Shown piece after piece: positions 1 to 8,049 of a DNA stretch of 44,849 bases (positions within the stretch are counted from its first letter, which is position 1; each line of letters starts with the position of its first letter). The position numbers and the translations under genes are program-made. The stretch lies in the NCBI RefSeq assembly GCF_003429565.1, contig NZ_QUAK01000088.1, forward strand, positions 1-44,849, read 5' to 3'. The notes under the pieces were generated by a model. The model saw nothing but the letters and a program-made list of their open reading frames with translations, was not told where the DNA came from and ran no database searches. The DNA is from Streptomyces triticagri. Its GTDB lineage: Bacteria > Actinomycetota > Actinomycetes > Streptomycetales > Streptomycetaceae.

Positions 1-100
1 CGGCCGACTCGGCCGCTGCGGCCGCCGGGCTCTGGCCGACGGCGACGGCCGCGGCGCCGCCTGCGCCGGCGGCGAGCAGGGTGCGTCTGGAGGTGCTCAC
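1..100 (-). CDS. Tat-exported protein, N-terminal fragment (runs off the left edge)
   Basis: Only about the first 33 codons are inside the window. Read from a GTG at 98-100 they give a twin-arginine signal (STSRRTLLAAG) followed by an alanine/glycine-rich hydrophobic stretch ending near QSPAAAAES, typical of a folded protein exported by the Tat route. A second in-frame GTG at 113-115 with GGGAG five bases ahead is an equally good start. The mature domain is outside the window, so the function is unknown; many Streptomyces proteins with this layout are glycoside hydrolases or solute-processing enzymes, but that is only context. Confidence 0.6.
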   Translation of the reverse strand, partial: MSTSRRTLLAAGAGGAAAVAVGQSPAAAAAESA

Positions 101-115
101 GGGGCTGTGCTGCAC

Positions 116-459
116 GGGCGCTCCCGGGGATGGAGGAGTGAAGTGAAGGAAACTTCCAAGGAGTTACGGATATCCGGAAAGTTATTGCCGGTCAAGGGGG
201 TGGGGGTGGCGGAGCCGCCGTGTCCGGCCGTGCGGATGGCTGGACGGGCGGAACCGAAACGCCGTACCGCCCGTCCGATCGGCGGGCTGCCGGGGAGTCA
301 CCGTCGCGCGGCGTCGGCGTCGCTGCTGGCTGCGACCGCCGACCACCCTCCTTCAGCCGCGCCCCGGCCGGCAGCCCGCCGTCACCGGCGCGCCCCCTCC
401 AGAGCGCCGGTGACGGTCCCTTCGGCCCCGGTCGGCCGGCGCTCGCCCGGCCCGCGGCC
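116..459. other. Intergenic region, promoter side of the Tat protein
   Basis: About 340 bases without a convincing gene. The part nearest the Tat gene is unusually AT-rich for this genome and holds GGAAACTTCC (148-157), a perfect palindrome CGGATATCCG (167-176) and GGAAAGTT (176-183). Such GAAA/TTTC half sites near genes for secreted enzymes are candidate operator elements. The rest (190-459) is GC-rich and shows nothing recognisable; long open frames there have no start context. Confidence 0.4.
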
Positions 460-1260
460 TCAGGCCGAGTCGTTGAGCAGCCGTGACAGGTGGTCGCGGC
501 CGGCGGCGAGCAGCCCGGGCAGGGGCGCGGCCTGCGGGTACCAGCGGGCCTCGTACTCCCAGCAGAGCCAGCCGTCCCAGCCCGCGCGGCTGAGTACGTC
601 CAGGCACTCGGCGAGCGGCAGCACACCCGCGCCGAGTGCGAGCGGAGTCGTGTCGTCGGCCGAGGCGATGTCCTTGACCTGCACATAGCCGAGATACGGG
701 GCGAGTTCGGCGTAGCTGTCGGCGGGCTCCTCGCCGCCCAGCCAGGTGTGCATCACATCCCACAGGACGCCCACACCGCCGTGCCCCGCCGGGCCGAGCA
801 CCCGGGCCGCGTCCGCCCCGGTCCGGTGCGAGTCGTGCGTCTCGAGCAGGACACGGACGCCGAGTTCGGCCGCAGGGCCGGCCGCGGCCGCGAGCCGGCG
901 GATCGCGTTGGCGTCCGCCTCCCCGGGGCTCGGCGCGTCGCCGCCGCCGGGGAAGACCCGGACGTATCCGGCGCCGAGGTCGCGGGCGAGCTCGGTGAGC
1001 GCACGGATCTCCGCGAGCACGGCCGCGTCGTCGCCCGGCGCGGCCACCCGCGGATAGCCGGCGACCCCCACGATCTCCAGGCCGGCGTCCTTGAACAGGG
1101 CCACGGCGTCGTCCCGTTCACCCTGGCCCGCCCCCGGGTGCAGCGGCTCCTCGGCATGCGCCCGCAGCTCCACCCCGTGGTACCCGTTCTCCGCGGCCAG
1201 CCGTACGACCTCCGGCAGCGCGAGCCCGGGCACCCCGAGCGTGGAAAAGGCCAGCTTCAT
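460..1260 (-). CDS. Sugar phosphate isomerase/epimerase family protein (xylose isomerase-like TIM barrel)
   Basis: A 266-residue single-domain TIM barrel of the AP endonuclease 2/xylose isomerase-like superfamily, the usual length. Acidic residues at metal-site positions are visible: E140 in LLETHDSH, D168 in LWDVMHTW and E235 in WEYEARW. The position often held by histidine in HxKD is glutamine here (QVKD, about 194-197). The ATG at 1260 has GGGAG six bases upstream. It stands alone, but lies 2.7 kb from a LacI-controlled operon with another barrel of this superfamily, so sugar or cyclitol isomerisation or epimerisation is a fair guess; the substrate cannot be told. Confidence 0.85.
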   Translation of the reverse strand: MKLAFSTLGVPGLALPEVVRLAAENGYHGVELRAHAEEPLHPGAGQGERDDAVALFKDAGLEIVGVAGYPRVAAPGDDAAVLAEIRALTELARDLGAGYVRVFPGGGDAPSPGEADANAIRRLAAAAGPAAELGVRVLLETHDSHRTGADAARVLGPAGHGGVGVLWDVMHTWLGGEEPADSYAELAPYLGYVQVKDIASADDTTPLALGAGVLPLAECLDVLSRAGWDGWLCWEYEARWYPQAAPLPGLLAAGRDHLSRLLNDSA

Positions 1261-1362
1261 GAGGGGCTCCCGACTGCCATACCGAGGGATGCAGCTACTG
1301 CGCGAACCGTATGACCGGTCGCGGCCCGCGGGAAACCGCCTGGCCGCAGGATCCTCCAGGTC

Positions 1363-1418
1363 TCTCCGTTCCGCTCGCTCCGTTCTGCTCTCTCCGTTCC
1401 GCTCTCCCCGTTCCGCAT
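1363..1418. repeat. Four tandem 14-bp repeats
   Basis: Four consecutive 14-base units of the form TCTCCGTTCCGCTC (1363-1376, 1377-1390, 1391-1404, 1405-1418); the first and third are identical and the others differ at a few bases. They lie in the divergent intergenic region between the TIM-barrel gene and the membrane protein. The role is unknown; a slippage-prone microsatellite or clustered binding half-sites are possible. Confidence 0.75.
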
Positions 1419-1496
1419 CGGGGAACTCCTCTGCCTGTACACGACAACCTGTTGTACGTTGCTGCCTCGTCGGGCGGGAACTTCGGGGGGCGGTAC

Positions 1497-2270
1497 GTGA
1501 ACTCGCAGGACTGGCTACGGCCTTGGGTGGCGGCGCGGCGCGTGCAGCAGCCCGGTGAACCCAGTGCGTGGGAGGAGCGGTTCCGGGAGCTGCAGAAGTG
1601 GCGCGCAGGACTCGGTCTGGTCATCAGCCTCGGCCTGTACACGCTCGTCCCCGGCATCCCCTTCGAGTTCACCGGCGACCCGCTCACCCACGGGATCATC
1701 ACCGCCGCCGTGATCACCCTGCTGGTGCCGTTCGTCTTCGGCGCGGCGTTGCTGGCCGCGCACGACCGGGACGACCGGGCGCTGCGGCCCTTGCTGCGCA
1801 AGTGTGCGGCGGCCTGGGGGAGTTTCGTCGGTGCGGTCGCGGTGGTGGCCGTACTCGCCGTGCTGATCAGCAGGTCCGGCAGTCCGTGGCTGCTCCTGGC
1901 GGTGCCGGTCATCGTCTGGCTCGTGATCTTCTGGGCGGTCTCGGTCTTCCACGTCAACCGCTGGTTCTTCGGCACCGGCCGTGTGCACGCGATGCTGCCG
2001 CCGATCATCCTGATCGTGATCGTGTGGATCTCCAAGCTGCTGCACTCCACCGGTGGTTCCGCGCTCGGGGAGGAGGGCCCGGGCATCGCCGGGATCGTCG
2101 TGGAGTACGGCGGTGCCCTCGCCGTGACCGCACTGGCCGGCGCGGAGATCGTGCTGCTGCGCCGCCACGGCCTGCGCTTCCGCACCCGCCTGCCGATGCC
2201 GCCCCCGACTCTCCCGCCGGGCCGACCGCCCACCCCGGCGCCGCAGCCCGGCCCGTACCGCCCGTACTGA
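1497..2270 (+). CDS. Conserved membrane protein of unknown function
   Basis: Starting at the GTG at 1497 behind a G-rich ribosome site (GGGGGG, 7 bases) gives 257 residues, VNSQDWLRPWVAARR onward. The frame is open further upstream, but that stretch crosses the 14-bp repeats and looks non-coding. After a charged N-terminus there are about five hydrophobic segments (LGLVISLGLYTLVPGI, IITAAVITLLVPFVFG, FVGAVAVVAVLAVLI, WLLLAVPVIVWLVIFWAV, MLPPIILIVIVWI) and a proline-rich cytoplasmic-looking tail ending in PGPYRPY. I do not recognise a named family. Confidence 0.7.
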   Translation: MNSQDWLRPWVAARRVQQPGEPSAWEERFRELQKWRAGLGLVISLGLYTLVPGIPFEFTGDPLTHGIITAAVITLLVPFVFGAALLAAHDRDDRALRPLLRKCAAAWGSFVGAVAVVAVLAVLISRSGSPWLLLAVPVIVWLVIFWAVSVFHVNRWFFGTGRVHAMLPPIILIVIVWISKLLHSTGGSALGEEGPGIAGIVVEYGGALAVTALAGAEIVLLRRHGLRFRTRLPMPPPTLPPGRPPTPAPQPGPYRPY

Positions 2271-2309
2271 ACGGTTCGACCGCCGACTCGCCCGGCCGCC
2301 CGCCGAACG

Positions 2310-2654
2310 TCAGCCCAGCTCCCCGGCCTTGGGGAACTCGTCGGTCGAGATGACGATCTTGCGGTCGTCCGACAGCGGCAGCACGAGATCGCCCCCGAAC
2401 GCCACGTCCTCGGCGTCCTTGTAGCCGCCCGTGCGCTCCGGCTGCTGGTGCACCGTGCAGACGGCGTCCTCGGGGTCGACCGTGACGTACACCGGGATCC
2501 CGCACTCCGCGTACAGCCGGAACTTCTTCGCGAAGTCGTTGTCACGGCTGCTGCGGGAGACGACCTCGATGACGGCGTCCAGGCTGTGCCACTCGAATCG
2601 CCCGCGGGAGTTGCGGTCGGAGCCGGGCGAGCCTCCGTATGCCGATACGTACAA
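2310..2654 (-). pseudogene. Uma2 (DUF820) nuclease-like remnant, N-terminus missing
   Basis: The 114 residues from a TTG at 2654 match the C-terminal half of Uma2/DUF820 PD-(D/E)XK-fold proteins: DAVIEVVSRSSRDNDFAKKFRLYAECGIPVYVTVDPED. Family members are normally about 180-200 residues; the first half, with the early conserved aspartate, is absent, and the first 25 residues here do not fit the family. It ends 13 bases from the LacI gene stop, so the junction probably marks an old deletion. The core E and K are still present, but it is unlikely to be active alone. Confidence 0.65.
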
Positions 2655-2667
2655 CGATAGCCAAGCC

Positions 2668-3705
2668 TCACCCGCGCGGCGCCGCCGTCGACCCCCGCAC
2701 CATCAGCTCGCCGTGCACCGTCGCGACCCCGCCCGGCGGCTCCTTCTCGCGGGACATCGCGATACGCCCCGCCCGCGCCCCGGCCTCGTACAGCGGCAGC
2801 CGTACGGTCGTCAGGGCCGGGACCGTGTCGATGCTGAACGGCAGATCGTCGAAACCGGCCACCGAGACGTCGTCCGGGATACGGCGCCCCGCATCGCGCA
2901 GCGCCGCGCACGCGCCGAGTGCGACCGAGTCGTTCGCCGCCACGATCGCGGTCAACGACGGGTCGCGGCGCAGCAGTTCGAGCGCGGCGTCGTAGCCGGA
3001 GCTGCGGTCGTAAGGGCCGTGCACGGTCTCGCCGTCGGGCAGCCCGGCGGCGGCGAGCGCGGCGCGGTGGCCCTCGAGCCGGTGGCGGGTGGTGGTGCGC
3101 TCCTCGGGGCCCGCGATGTAGCCGATGGCGCGGTGTCCGAGCCCGAGCAGATGCTCGGTGAGGCGCCGGCCGCCGCCACGGTTGTCGAAGGTCAGCGCGA
3201 CCGCGCCGGTGTCCGGCGCGGGCGGGCGGCCGCACAGCACCACACGGGTGCCCGCGTCGGTGAGCCGCTCCATCTTCGCGGCAAGCGCGTTCATGTGCTC
3301 GGCGTCCTCGATCGCGCCGCCGGTGATGACGACCGCGTCGGCGCGCTGGCGCTGCAGCAGCGTGAGGTAGGTCAGCTCGCGCTCCGGTGAGCCGCCGGTG
3401 TTGCAGACGACGGCGAGGCGTTCGCCGCCGGCCCGGCCGCCGGGGCCGATCTCGGACTGCACGGCCCCGGCCATGATGCCGAAGAACGGGTCGGCGATGT
3501 CGTTGACCAGAATCCCGACCAGGTCCGACGCGGAGGCGGCGAGCGAACTGGCCGGCCCGTTCAGGACGTAGTCCAGTTCGTCGACCGCGCGCAGCACCCG
3601 CTCGCGGGTGCCGGCCGCCACCGGGTAGTTGCCGTTCAGGACACGGGAGACGGTGGCGGGGGAGACCTGCGCGCGCGCCGCCACATCCGCGAGGGTCACC
3701 GTCAT
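2668..3705 (-). CDS. LacI family transcriptional repressor
   Basis: A full-length (345 aa) LacI/GalR regulator. The helix-turn-helix is at residues 4-23 (LADVAARAQVSPATVSRVLN), followed by a hinge and a periplasmic-binding-protein-like effector domain ending in VAGFDDLPFSIDTVPALTTVR. The ATG at 3705 has GGAGG seven bases ahead. It is divergent from the dehydrogenase/DUF993/TIM-barrel operon, and a LacI-type operator lies between them (3889-3902), so it very likely represses that operon and perhaps itself. The hinge lacks the usual ARxLRxxR pattern (reads GPASSLAASAS), so its operator recognition may be slightly unusual. Confidence 0.95.
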   Translation of the reverse strand: MTVTLADVAARAQVSPATVSRVLNGNYPVAAGTRERVLRAVDELDYVLNGPASSLAASASDLVGILVNDIADPFFGIMAGAVQSEIGPGGRAGGERLAVVCNTGGSPERELTYLTLLQRQRADAVVITGGAIEDAEHMNALAAKMERLTDAGTRVVLCGRPPAPDTGAVALTFDNRGGGRRLTEHLLGLGHRAIGYIAGPEERTTTRHRLEGHRAALAAAGLPDGETVHGPYDRSSGYDAALELLRRDPSLTAIVAANDSVALGACAALRDAGRRIPDDVSVAGFDDLPFSIDTVPALTTVRLPLYEAGARAGRIAMSREKEPPGGVATVHGELMVRGSTAAPRG

Positions 3706-3880
3706 CTCGTCCTCCGCGCTTCCATGCCCGTCATCGCGCCGCCCTCCGGCACCGCACCGTCGTCATCGCGCCGCCGCCTCCGGATCATGCATCGCCTCCG
3801 AGCCATTCGTCGTCTCCGAGCCATCGGGAAACCGGTCCCCACGCCCCCTTGTACAGGGCTCGGCCCGCAGGCTAGCTTTC

Positions 3881-3907
3881 TTGAGCGTAGAAAGCGCTTG
3901 CTATGAG
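3881..3907 (+). promoter_or_regulatory. LacI-type operator within a probable promoter
   Basis: The sequence AGAAAGCGCTTGCT (3889-3902) holds the palindromic core AAGCGCTT that LacI/GalR proteins typically recognise. It sits between a possible -35 (TTGAGC, 3881-3886) and -10 (TATGAG, 3902-3907), a position suited to repression, though the 15-base gap is short. A second inverted repeat GCTTTCT/AGAAAGC (3875-3881 and 3889-3895) overlaps it. The gene starts at 3968. Confidence 0.7.
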
Positions 3908-3967
3908 GTTCGGTGAAGTATCCGGCGGCCGGACCCGGGTGAGCCGAACCGCGTTCGGAGGACTTCT

Positions 3968-5131
3968 GTGACACGCAAGACGGTGCGCATCGCCATGAAC
4001 GGTGTGACGGGGCGGATGGGCCACCGCCAGCATCTGGTCCGCTCGATCCTCGCGCTCCGCGAGCAGGGCGGCCTCGATCTCGGGGACGGCACGGTCCTGT
4101 GGCCCGAGCCGGTCCTGGTCGGCCGCCGCGAGCACGCGCTCCGTGCCCTCGCCGACCGGCACGGTCTGGAGCACATCGCCACGGACCTCGACGCGGTGCT
4201 CGCCGACGACAGCATCGACATCTACTTCGACGCCCAGGTCACCTCGGCCCGCGAGGAGGCACTGAAGAAAGCGATCTCCGCCGGCAAGCACATCTACACC
4301 GAGAAGCCCAGCGCCACCGGCCTGGACGGCGCCCTCGAGCTCGCCCGGCTCGCACACGCCGCCGGCATCAAGCACGGCGTCGTCCAGGACAAGATCTTCC
4401 TGCCGGGCCTGCTCAAGCTGAAGCGCCTGATCGACGGCGGCTTCTTCGGCCGCATCCTGTCCGTACGCGGCGAGTTCGGCTACTGGGTCTTCGAGGGCGA
4501 CTGGCAGGAGGCGCAGCGCCCGTCCTGGAACTACCGCTCGGAGGACGGCGGCGGCATCGTCGTCGACATGTTCCCGCACTGGGAGTACGTGCTGCACGAG
4601 CTGTTCGGCCGGGTCACCGCCGTCACCGCGCACGCCGCCACCCACATCCCGGAGCGCTTCGACGAGCAGGGCAAGCCGTACCAGGCGACCGCCGACGACG
4701 CCGCGTACGGCATCTTCGAGCTGGACGGCGGCGCGATCGCCCAGATCAACTCCTCCTGGACGGTCCGGGTCAACCGCGACGAACTCGTCGAGTTCCAGGT
4801 CGACGGCACCGAGGGCTCCGCCGTCGCCGGACTGCGCAACTGCCGCGCCCAGCACCGCTCTTCGACCCCGAAGCCGGTGTGGAACCCGGACCTGCCCGCC
4901 ACCGAGGCGTTCCGCGAGCAGTGGCAGGAGATCCCCGACAACCAGCCCGAGGGCGGCGACTTCGCCAACGGCTTCAAGGCGCAGTGGGAGCTGTTCCTGC
5001 GCCATGTGTACGCGGACGCGCCCTACCACTGGGACCTGCTGGCCGGCGCCCGCGGCGTCCAGCTCGCCGAGCTCGGTCTCAAGTCGTCCGCCGAGGGCCG
5101 CCGCCACGAGGTCCCGGAGCTGACGCTGTGA
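3968..5131 (+). CDS. Gfo/Idh/MocA family NAD(P)-dependent oxidoreductase
   Basis: A 387-residue cytoplasmic dehydrogenase of the glucose-fructose oxidoreductase/inositol dehydrogenase type. The Rossmann fold is at the N-terminus (GVTGRMG, residues 12-18) and the family's EKP motif is at E112-P114. The C-terminal half carries GGGIVVDMFPHWEYVLHELFG, where the family's conserved D and H of the active site lie. The GTG start follows GGAGG. It is the first gene of a coupled trio and is probably controlled by the divergent LacI protein. It is likely to oxidise or reduce a hydroxyl on a sugar, sugar acid or cyclitol; the substrate is not deducible. Confidence 0.92.
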   Translation: MTRKTVRIAMNGVTGRMGHRQHLVRSILALREQGGLDLGDGTVLWPEPVLVGRREHALRALADRHGLEHIATDLDAVLADDSIDIYFDAQVTSAREEALKKAISAGKHIYTEKPSATGLDGALELARLAHAAGIKHGVVQDKIFLPGLLKLKRLIDGGFFGRILSVRGEFGYWVFEGDWQEAQRPSWNYRSEDGGGIVVDMFPHWEYVLHELFGRVTAVTAHAATHIPERFDEQGKPYQATADDAAYGIFELDGGAIAQINSSWTVRVNRDELVEFQVDGTEGSAVAGLRNCRAQHRSSTPKPVWNPDLPATEAFREQWQEIPDNQPEGGDFANGFKAQWELFLRHVYADAPYHWDLLAGARGVQLAELGLKSSAEGRRHEVPELTL

Positions 5132-6312
5132 CCGTCGTACTGCCCCGCCCGGACGGCACCACCGCCCGCTACGAGCCGCGCACCGAGCCGCTGTCCCTCA
5201 CCCCGGGCGCCCCGCTCGTCTCGCGCACCGTCTTCTCGGCCGCGCACGTCGTCGCCGACCCGCTCGCGGACGTCTCGCCCGACGATCCGGCCGCGGTCGA
5301 CTGGGACGCCACGCTCGCCTTCCGCCGGCATCTGTGGGCGCAGGGCCTCGGCGTCGCGGAGGCCATGGACACCGCGCAGCGCGGCATGGGCCTGGACTGG
5401 GCGGGCGCGGCCGAACTGATCCGCCGCTCCTCGGCCGAGGCACGGGCCGTCGGCGGCCGCATCGCCTGCGGCGTCGGCACCGACCAGCTCCCGCCCGCCG
5501 CGCAGGACCGCACCGAGCACGCCCTGAAGGCCGTACGGGCCGCCTACGAGGAGCAGTTGGCCGTCGTCGAGGAAGCGGGCTCGCAGTCGATCCTGATGGC
5601 CTCGCGCGCCCTCGCGGCCGCCGCCCGCGGACCCGAGGACTACCTGGAGACGTACGGACATCTGCTGCGGCAGGCCGCCGAACCGGTGATCCTGCACTGG
5701 CTGGGCCCGATGTTCGACCCCGCCCTGGAGGGCTACTGGGGCTCCTCGGACCTGGACGCCGCCACCGAGACCTTCCTCGAGGTGATCGCCGCCCACCCCG
5801 ACAAGGTCGACGGCATCAAGGTCTCGCTGCTCGACGCCGAGCGCGAGATCGACATCCGGCGCCGGCTCCCGGAGGGCGTGCGCTGCTACACCGGCGACGA
5901 CTTCAACTACCCGGAGCTGATCGCTGGCGACGAGCCCGGCACCGGCGGCCGCTTCAGCCATGCCCTGCTCGGCATCTTCGACCCGCTCGCGCCGATCGCC
6001 GCCGAGGCCGTACGCGTACTGGACACCGGGGACCGGCAGGGCTTCCGCGCGCTGCTCGACCCCACCGTCGAGCTGTCCCGGCACCTGTTCGAGGACCCGA
6101 CCCGCTACTACAAGACCGGTGTGGTGCTGCTCGCCTGGCTGGCCGGGCACCAGTCGCACTTCACCATGGTCGGCGGGCTGCAGTCGGCGCGCTCGCTGCC
6201 GCATCTGGCGCGCGCGTACGAACTCGCGGACGGGCTCGGCCTGTTCCCCGACCCCGCCCTCGCCGAGAGCCGCATCTCGTCCCTGCTGCACGTCCACGGA
6301 GTCGCCCAGTGA
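5128..6312 (+). CDS. DUF993 dihydrodipicolinate-synthase-like protein
   Basis: A GTG start inside the preceding stop (GTGA) gives 394 residues. The protein matches the DUF993 group, remote relatives of the class I aldolase/dihydrodipicolinate synthase fold. K231 in VDGIKVSLLD is in the right kind of place for a Schiff-base lysine, and GDDFNYPELI and HQSHFTMVGGLQSARSLPHL are further conserved-looking stretches. By fold and context it may cleave or dehydrate the product of the dehydrogenase encoded upstream. No function is established as far as I know. Confidence 0.88.
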   Translation: MTVVLPRPDGTTARYEPRTEPLSLTPGAPLVSRTVFSAAHVVADPLADVSPDDPAAVDWDATLAFRRHLWAQGLGVAEAMDTAQRGMGLDWAGAAELIRRSSAEARAVGGRIACGVGTDQLPPAAQDRTEHALKAVRAAYEEQLAVVEEAGSQSILMASRALAAAARGPEDYLETYGHLLRQAAEPVILHWLGPMFDPALEGYWGSSDLDAATETFLEVIAAHPDKVDGIKVSLLDAEREIDIRRRLPEGVRCYTGDDFNYPELIAGDEPGTGGRFSHALLGIFDPLAPIAAEAVRVLDTGDRQGFRALLDPTVELSRHLFEDPTRYYKTGVVLLAWLAGHQSHFTMVGGLQSARSLPHLARAYELADGLGLFPDPALAESRISSLLHVHGVAQ

Positions 6313-7145
6313 CCTCACACGGCCTCACCCGCTTCAGCATCAACCAGATGACCGTGAAGAAGCTGTCCCTGCCCGAACTCGCCGAGGCCTGCGCGCGCGT
6401 GGGCGTCGGCCAGGTGGGCCTGTGGCGCGAGCCGGTGCAGGAGTACGGCGTGGAGTCGGCCGCCAAGCTGATGCGGGACGCCGGGCTCGCGGTGACGACC
6501 CTGTGCCGCGGTGGTTTCCTCACCGACATCGACGCCCACGCGCGCGTGGCGGCCGTCGACGACAACAAGAGGGCGGTCGACGAGGCGGCGGTGCTCGGCA
6601 CCGACACCCTGGTCCTCGTCTCGGGCGGCCTGCCCGCCGGCAGCCGGGACCTGACCGGCGCGCGCGAGCGCATCGCCGACGCCCTGGCCGAACTCGGTCC
6701 CTACGCCGCCGATCGGGGCGTACGCCTGGCCATCGAACCGCTGCATCCGATGTACGCCGCGGACCGCTGCGTGGTCTCCACCCTGAAGCAGGCCAACGAC
6801 CTGGCGGAACGCTTCCCGGCCGACCAGGTCGGCGTCTGCGTGGACACGTACCACGTCTGGTGGGACGACACCGCACCCGCCGAGCTGGCCAGGGCCGGCG
6901 CGCACGGCCGGCTGCACGCCTTCCAACTGGCGGACTGGGTCACCCCGTTGCCCGAGGGAGTGCTCACGGGCCGCGGACAGCTCGGGGACGGCTCGGTCGA
7001 CCTGGCCGCCTGGTGCGGCCTCGCCCGGGACGCCGGGCACACCGGCCCGATCGAGGTGGAGCTCTTCAACGCAGGCCTCTGGGCACGCGACGGGGGCGAG
7101 GTCCTGGCCGAGACGGCGGAGCGGTACCTGCGGCACACGACGTGA
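6309..7145 (+). CDS. Sugar phosphate isomerase/epimerase family protein (TIM barrel)
   Basis: 278 residues from a GTG that overlaps the DUF993 stop by 4 bases, so it is translationally coupled. It has the AP endonuclease 2-type barrel with metal-site candidates E143 (AIEPLHP), D179 and H182 (VDTYHVWW) and the C-terminal acidic strand PIEVELF. It is the last gene of the LacI-linked trio, followed directly by a strong hairpin terminator. It probably isomerises, epimerises or dehydrates an intermediate in the same pathway. It is clearly different in sequence from the barrel at 460-1260. Confidence 0.9.
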   Translation: MTSHGLTRFSINQMTVKKLSLPELAEACARVGVGQVGLWREPVQEYGVESAAKLMRDAGLAVTTLCRGGFLTDIDAHARVAAVDDNKRAVDEAAVLGTDTLVLVSGGLPAGSRDLTGARERIADALAELGPYAADRGVRLAIEPLHPMYAADRCVVSTLKQANDLAERFPADQVGVCVDTYHVWWDDTAPAELARAGAHGRLHAFQLADWVTPLPEGVLTGRGQLGDGSVDLAAWCGLARDAGHTGPIEVELFNAGLWARDGGEVLAETAERYLRHTT

Positions 7146-7185
7146 GGCGACGGCGGGCCGCTCCTGACCGCGGCCCGCCGTCGCT
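7146..7185. terminator. Bidirectional hairpin terminator
   Basis: A near-perfect stem of about 15 base pairs (GCGACGGCGGGCCGC at 7147-7161 pairing with 7170-7184; the pairing extends to GTGAG/CTCAC with one bulged G) and an 8-base loop lies exactly between two converging genes, so it can stop transcription from both sides. Confidence 0.88.
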
Positions 7186-7757
7186 CACTTCGGCCGCTTG
7201 CCGAGCACGCTGCCCAGTAGATCGCCGAGGTCCGGGGACGAGCCGCCGGACGCGGCGGGCCCCGCCTTCGCCGACTTGCTGCGTTTCGACAGGACGGCGA
7301 GGAGCACCGGGATCAGCAGCTCGATCGCCCGCATCACCGCGGGTACCGGAAGCCCGGTCTTCTTCGCCACGGCCGTGGCCACCGGCTTGCTGACCTTGGC
7401 CAGGACGCCCGCCATCATGCCGCCGCCCAGCAGCCCGCCGAGACCGCCGCCGAGGCCGCCGAGGGTGGCCACGCCCTGCAGCGGCGCCTCGCCGGCCTGC
7501 TCGGCGGATTCGGCGGCCTCGGCGGATTCGTCGAGTGCCTGCCGCACCTCGTCCGCGTCCTCGGGCGGACCCGCCGCCTTCTCCTGCAGCCCGCCGGACA
7601 GCGCCGACACGGCGGTCCGTACGACGTCCTCGGCGGCGCCGCGGTCCGTGCCGAGGGCGTCGGCGATCTCACCGAGCCGCTCGTCGCCCAGCTCCGCGAG
7701 TACGTCCGTCTCGAGCTTCGCCGGCTCGGCCGGCCCTTCGGGGGAGTCGTCGCTCAT
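7185..7757 (-). CDS. DUF937 domain protein
   Basis: From the ATG at 7757 the product is 190 residues: an acidic N-terminus, a DUF937-like helical region (LETDVLAELGDERLGEIADALGTD), a glycine-rich stretch (GGLGGGLGGLLGGG) and a C-terminal part with a possible amphipathic or membrane segment (IELLIPVLLAVLSK). The function of this family is not established. An in-frame start 12 codons upstream exists, but a TAGCGT box at 7765-7770 only 7 bases before the ATG suggests a leaderless transcript beginning at this start. Confidence 0.82.
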   Translation of the reverse strand: MSDDSPEGPAEPAKLETDVLAELGDERLGEIADALGTDRGAAEDVVRTAVSALSGGLQEKAAGPPEDADEVRQALDESAEAAESAEQAGEAPLQGVATLGGLGGGLGGLLGGGMMAGVLAKVSKPVATAVAKKTGLPVPAVMRAIELLIPVLLAVLSKRSKSAKAGPAASGGSSPDLGDLLGSVLGKRPK

Positions 7758-7764
7758 GTCCGAA

Positions 7765-7770
7765 ACGCTA
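7765..7770 (-). promoter_or_regulatory. -10 box of a probable leaderless promoter (DUF937 gene)
   Basis: TAGCGT on the minus strand fits the actinomycete TANNNT -10 pattern and ends 7 bases before the ATG, so transcription would begin at or next to the start codon. No Shine-Dalgarno sequence is present. Confidence 0.5.
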
Positions 7771-8037
7771 CGGCCGGTGCTCCGCTTCGGCACCCGGAGA
7801 AATTCTTCGAGGAATCCTGTTCCAGCCGTACAACCCTTTGCAGGGGACGTGGGTCGTACTTGGCATCAGGGCTTCCTGGAGGGGGATCCGGGGGGATACG
7901 GAGGAGTCCTGACAGGGAGGGGAACCCCGAGGGGGCTCGGTCCACGGACCGGGCCCCCTCGAAGTGTCCACAGCAGGTTTCCAGCCGCTTCCAGTCCCGC
8001 TCTCCGACCGGGCTCCCCGGCTGTCGTACCCCGGCGG

Positions 8038-8043
8038 TAGCGT
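8038..8043 (+). promoter_or_regulatory. -10 box of a probable leaderless promoter (RecD2 gene)
   Basis: TAGCGT ends 6 bases before the ATG at 8050 and no ribosome-binding site is visible, the arrangement of leaderless genes in Streptomyces. The 290-base region behind it (7758-8037) has no other feature I can support. Confidence 0.5.
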
Positions 8044-8049
8044 CGGATC

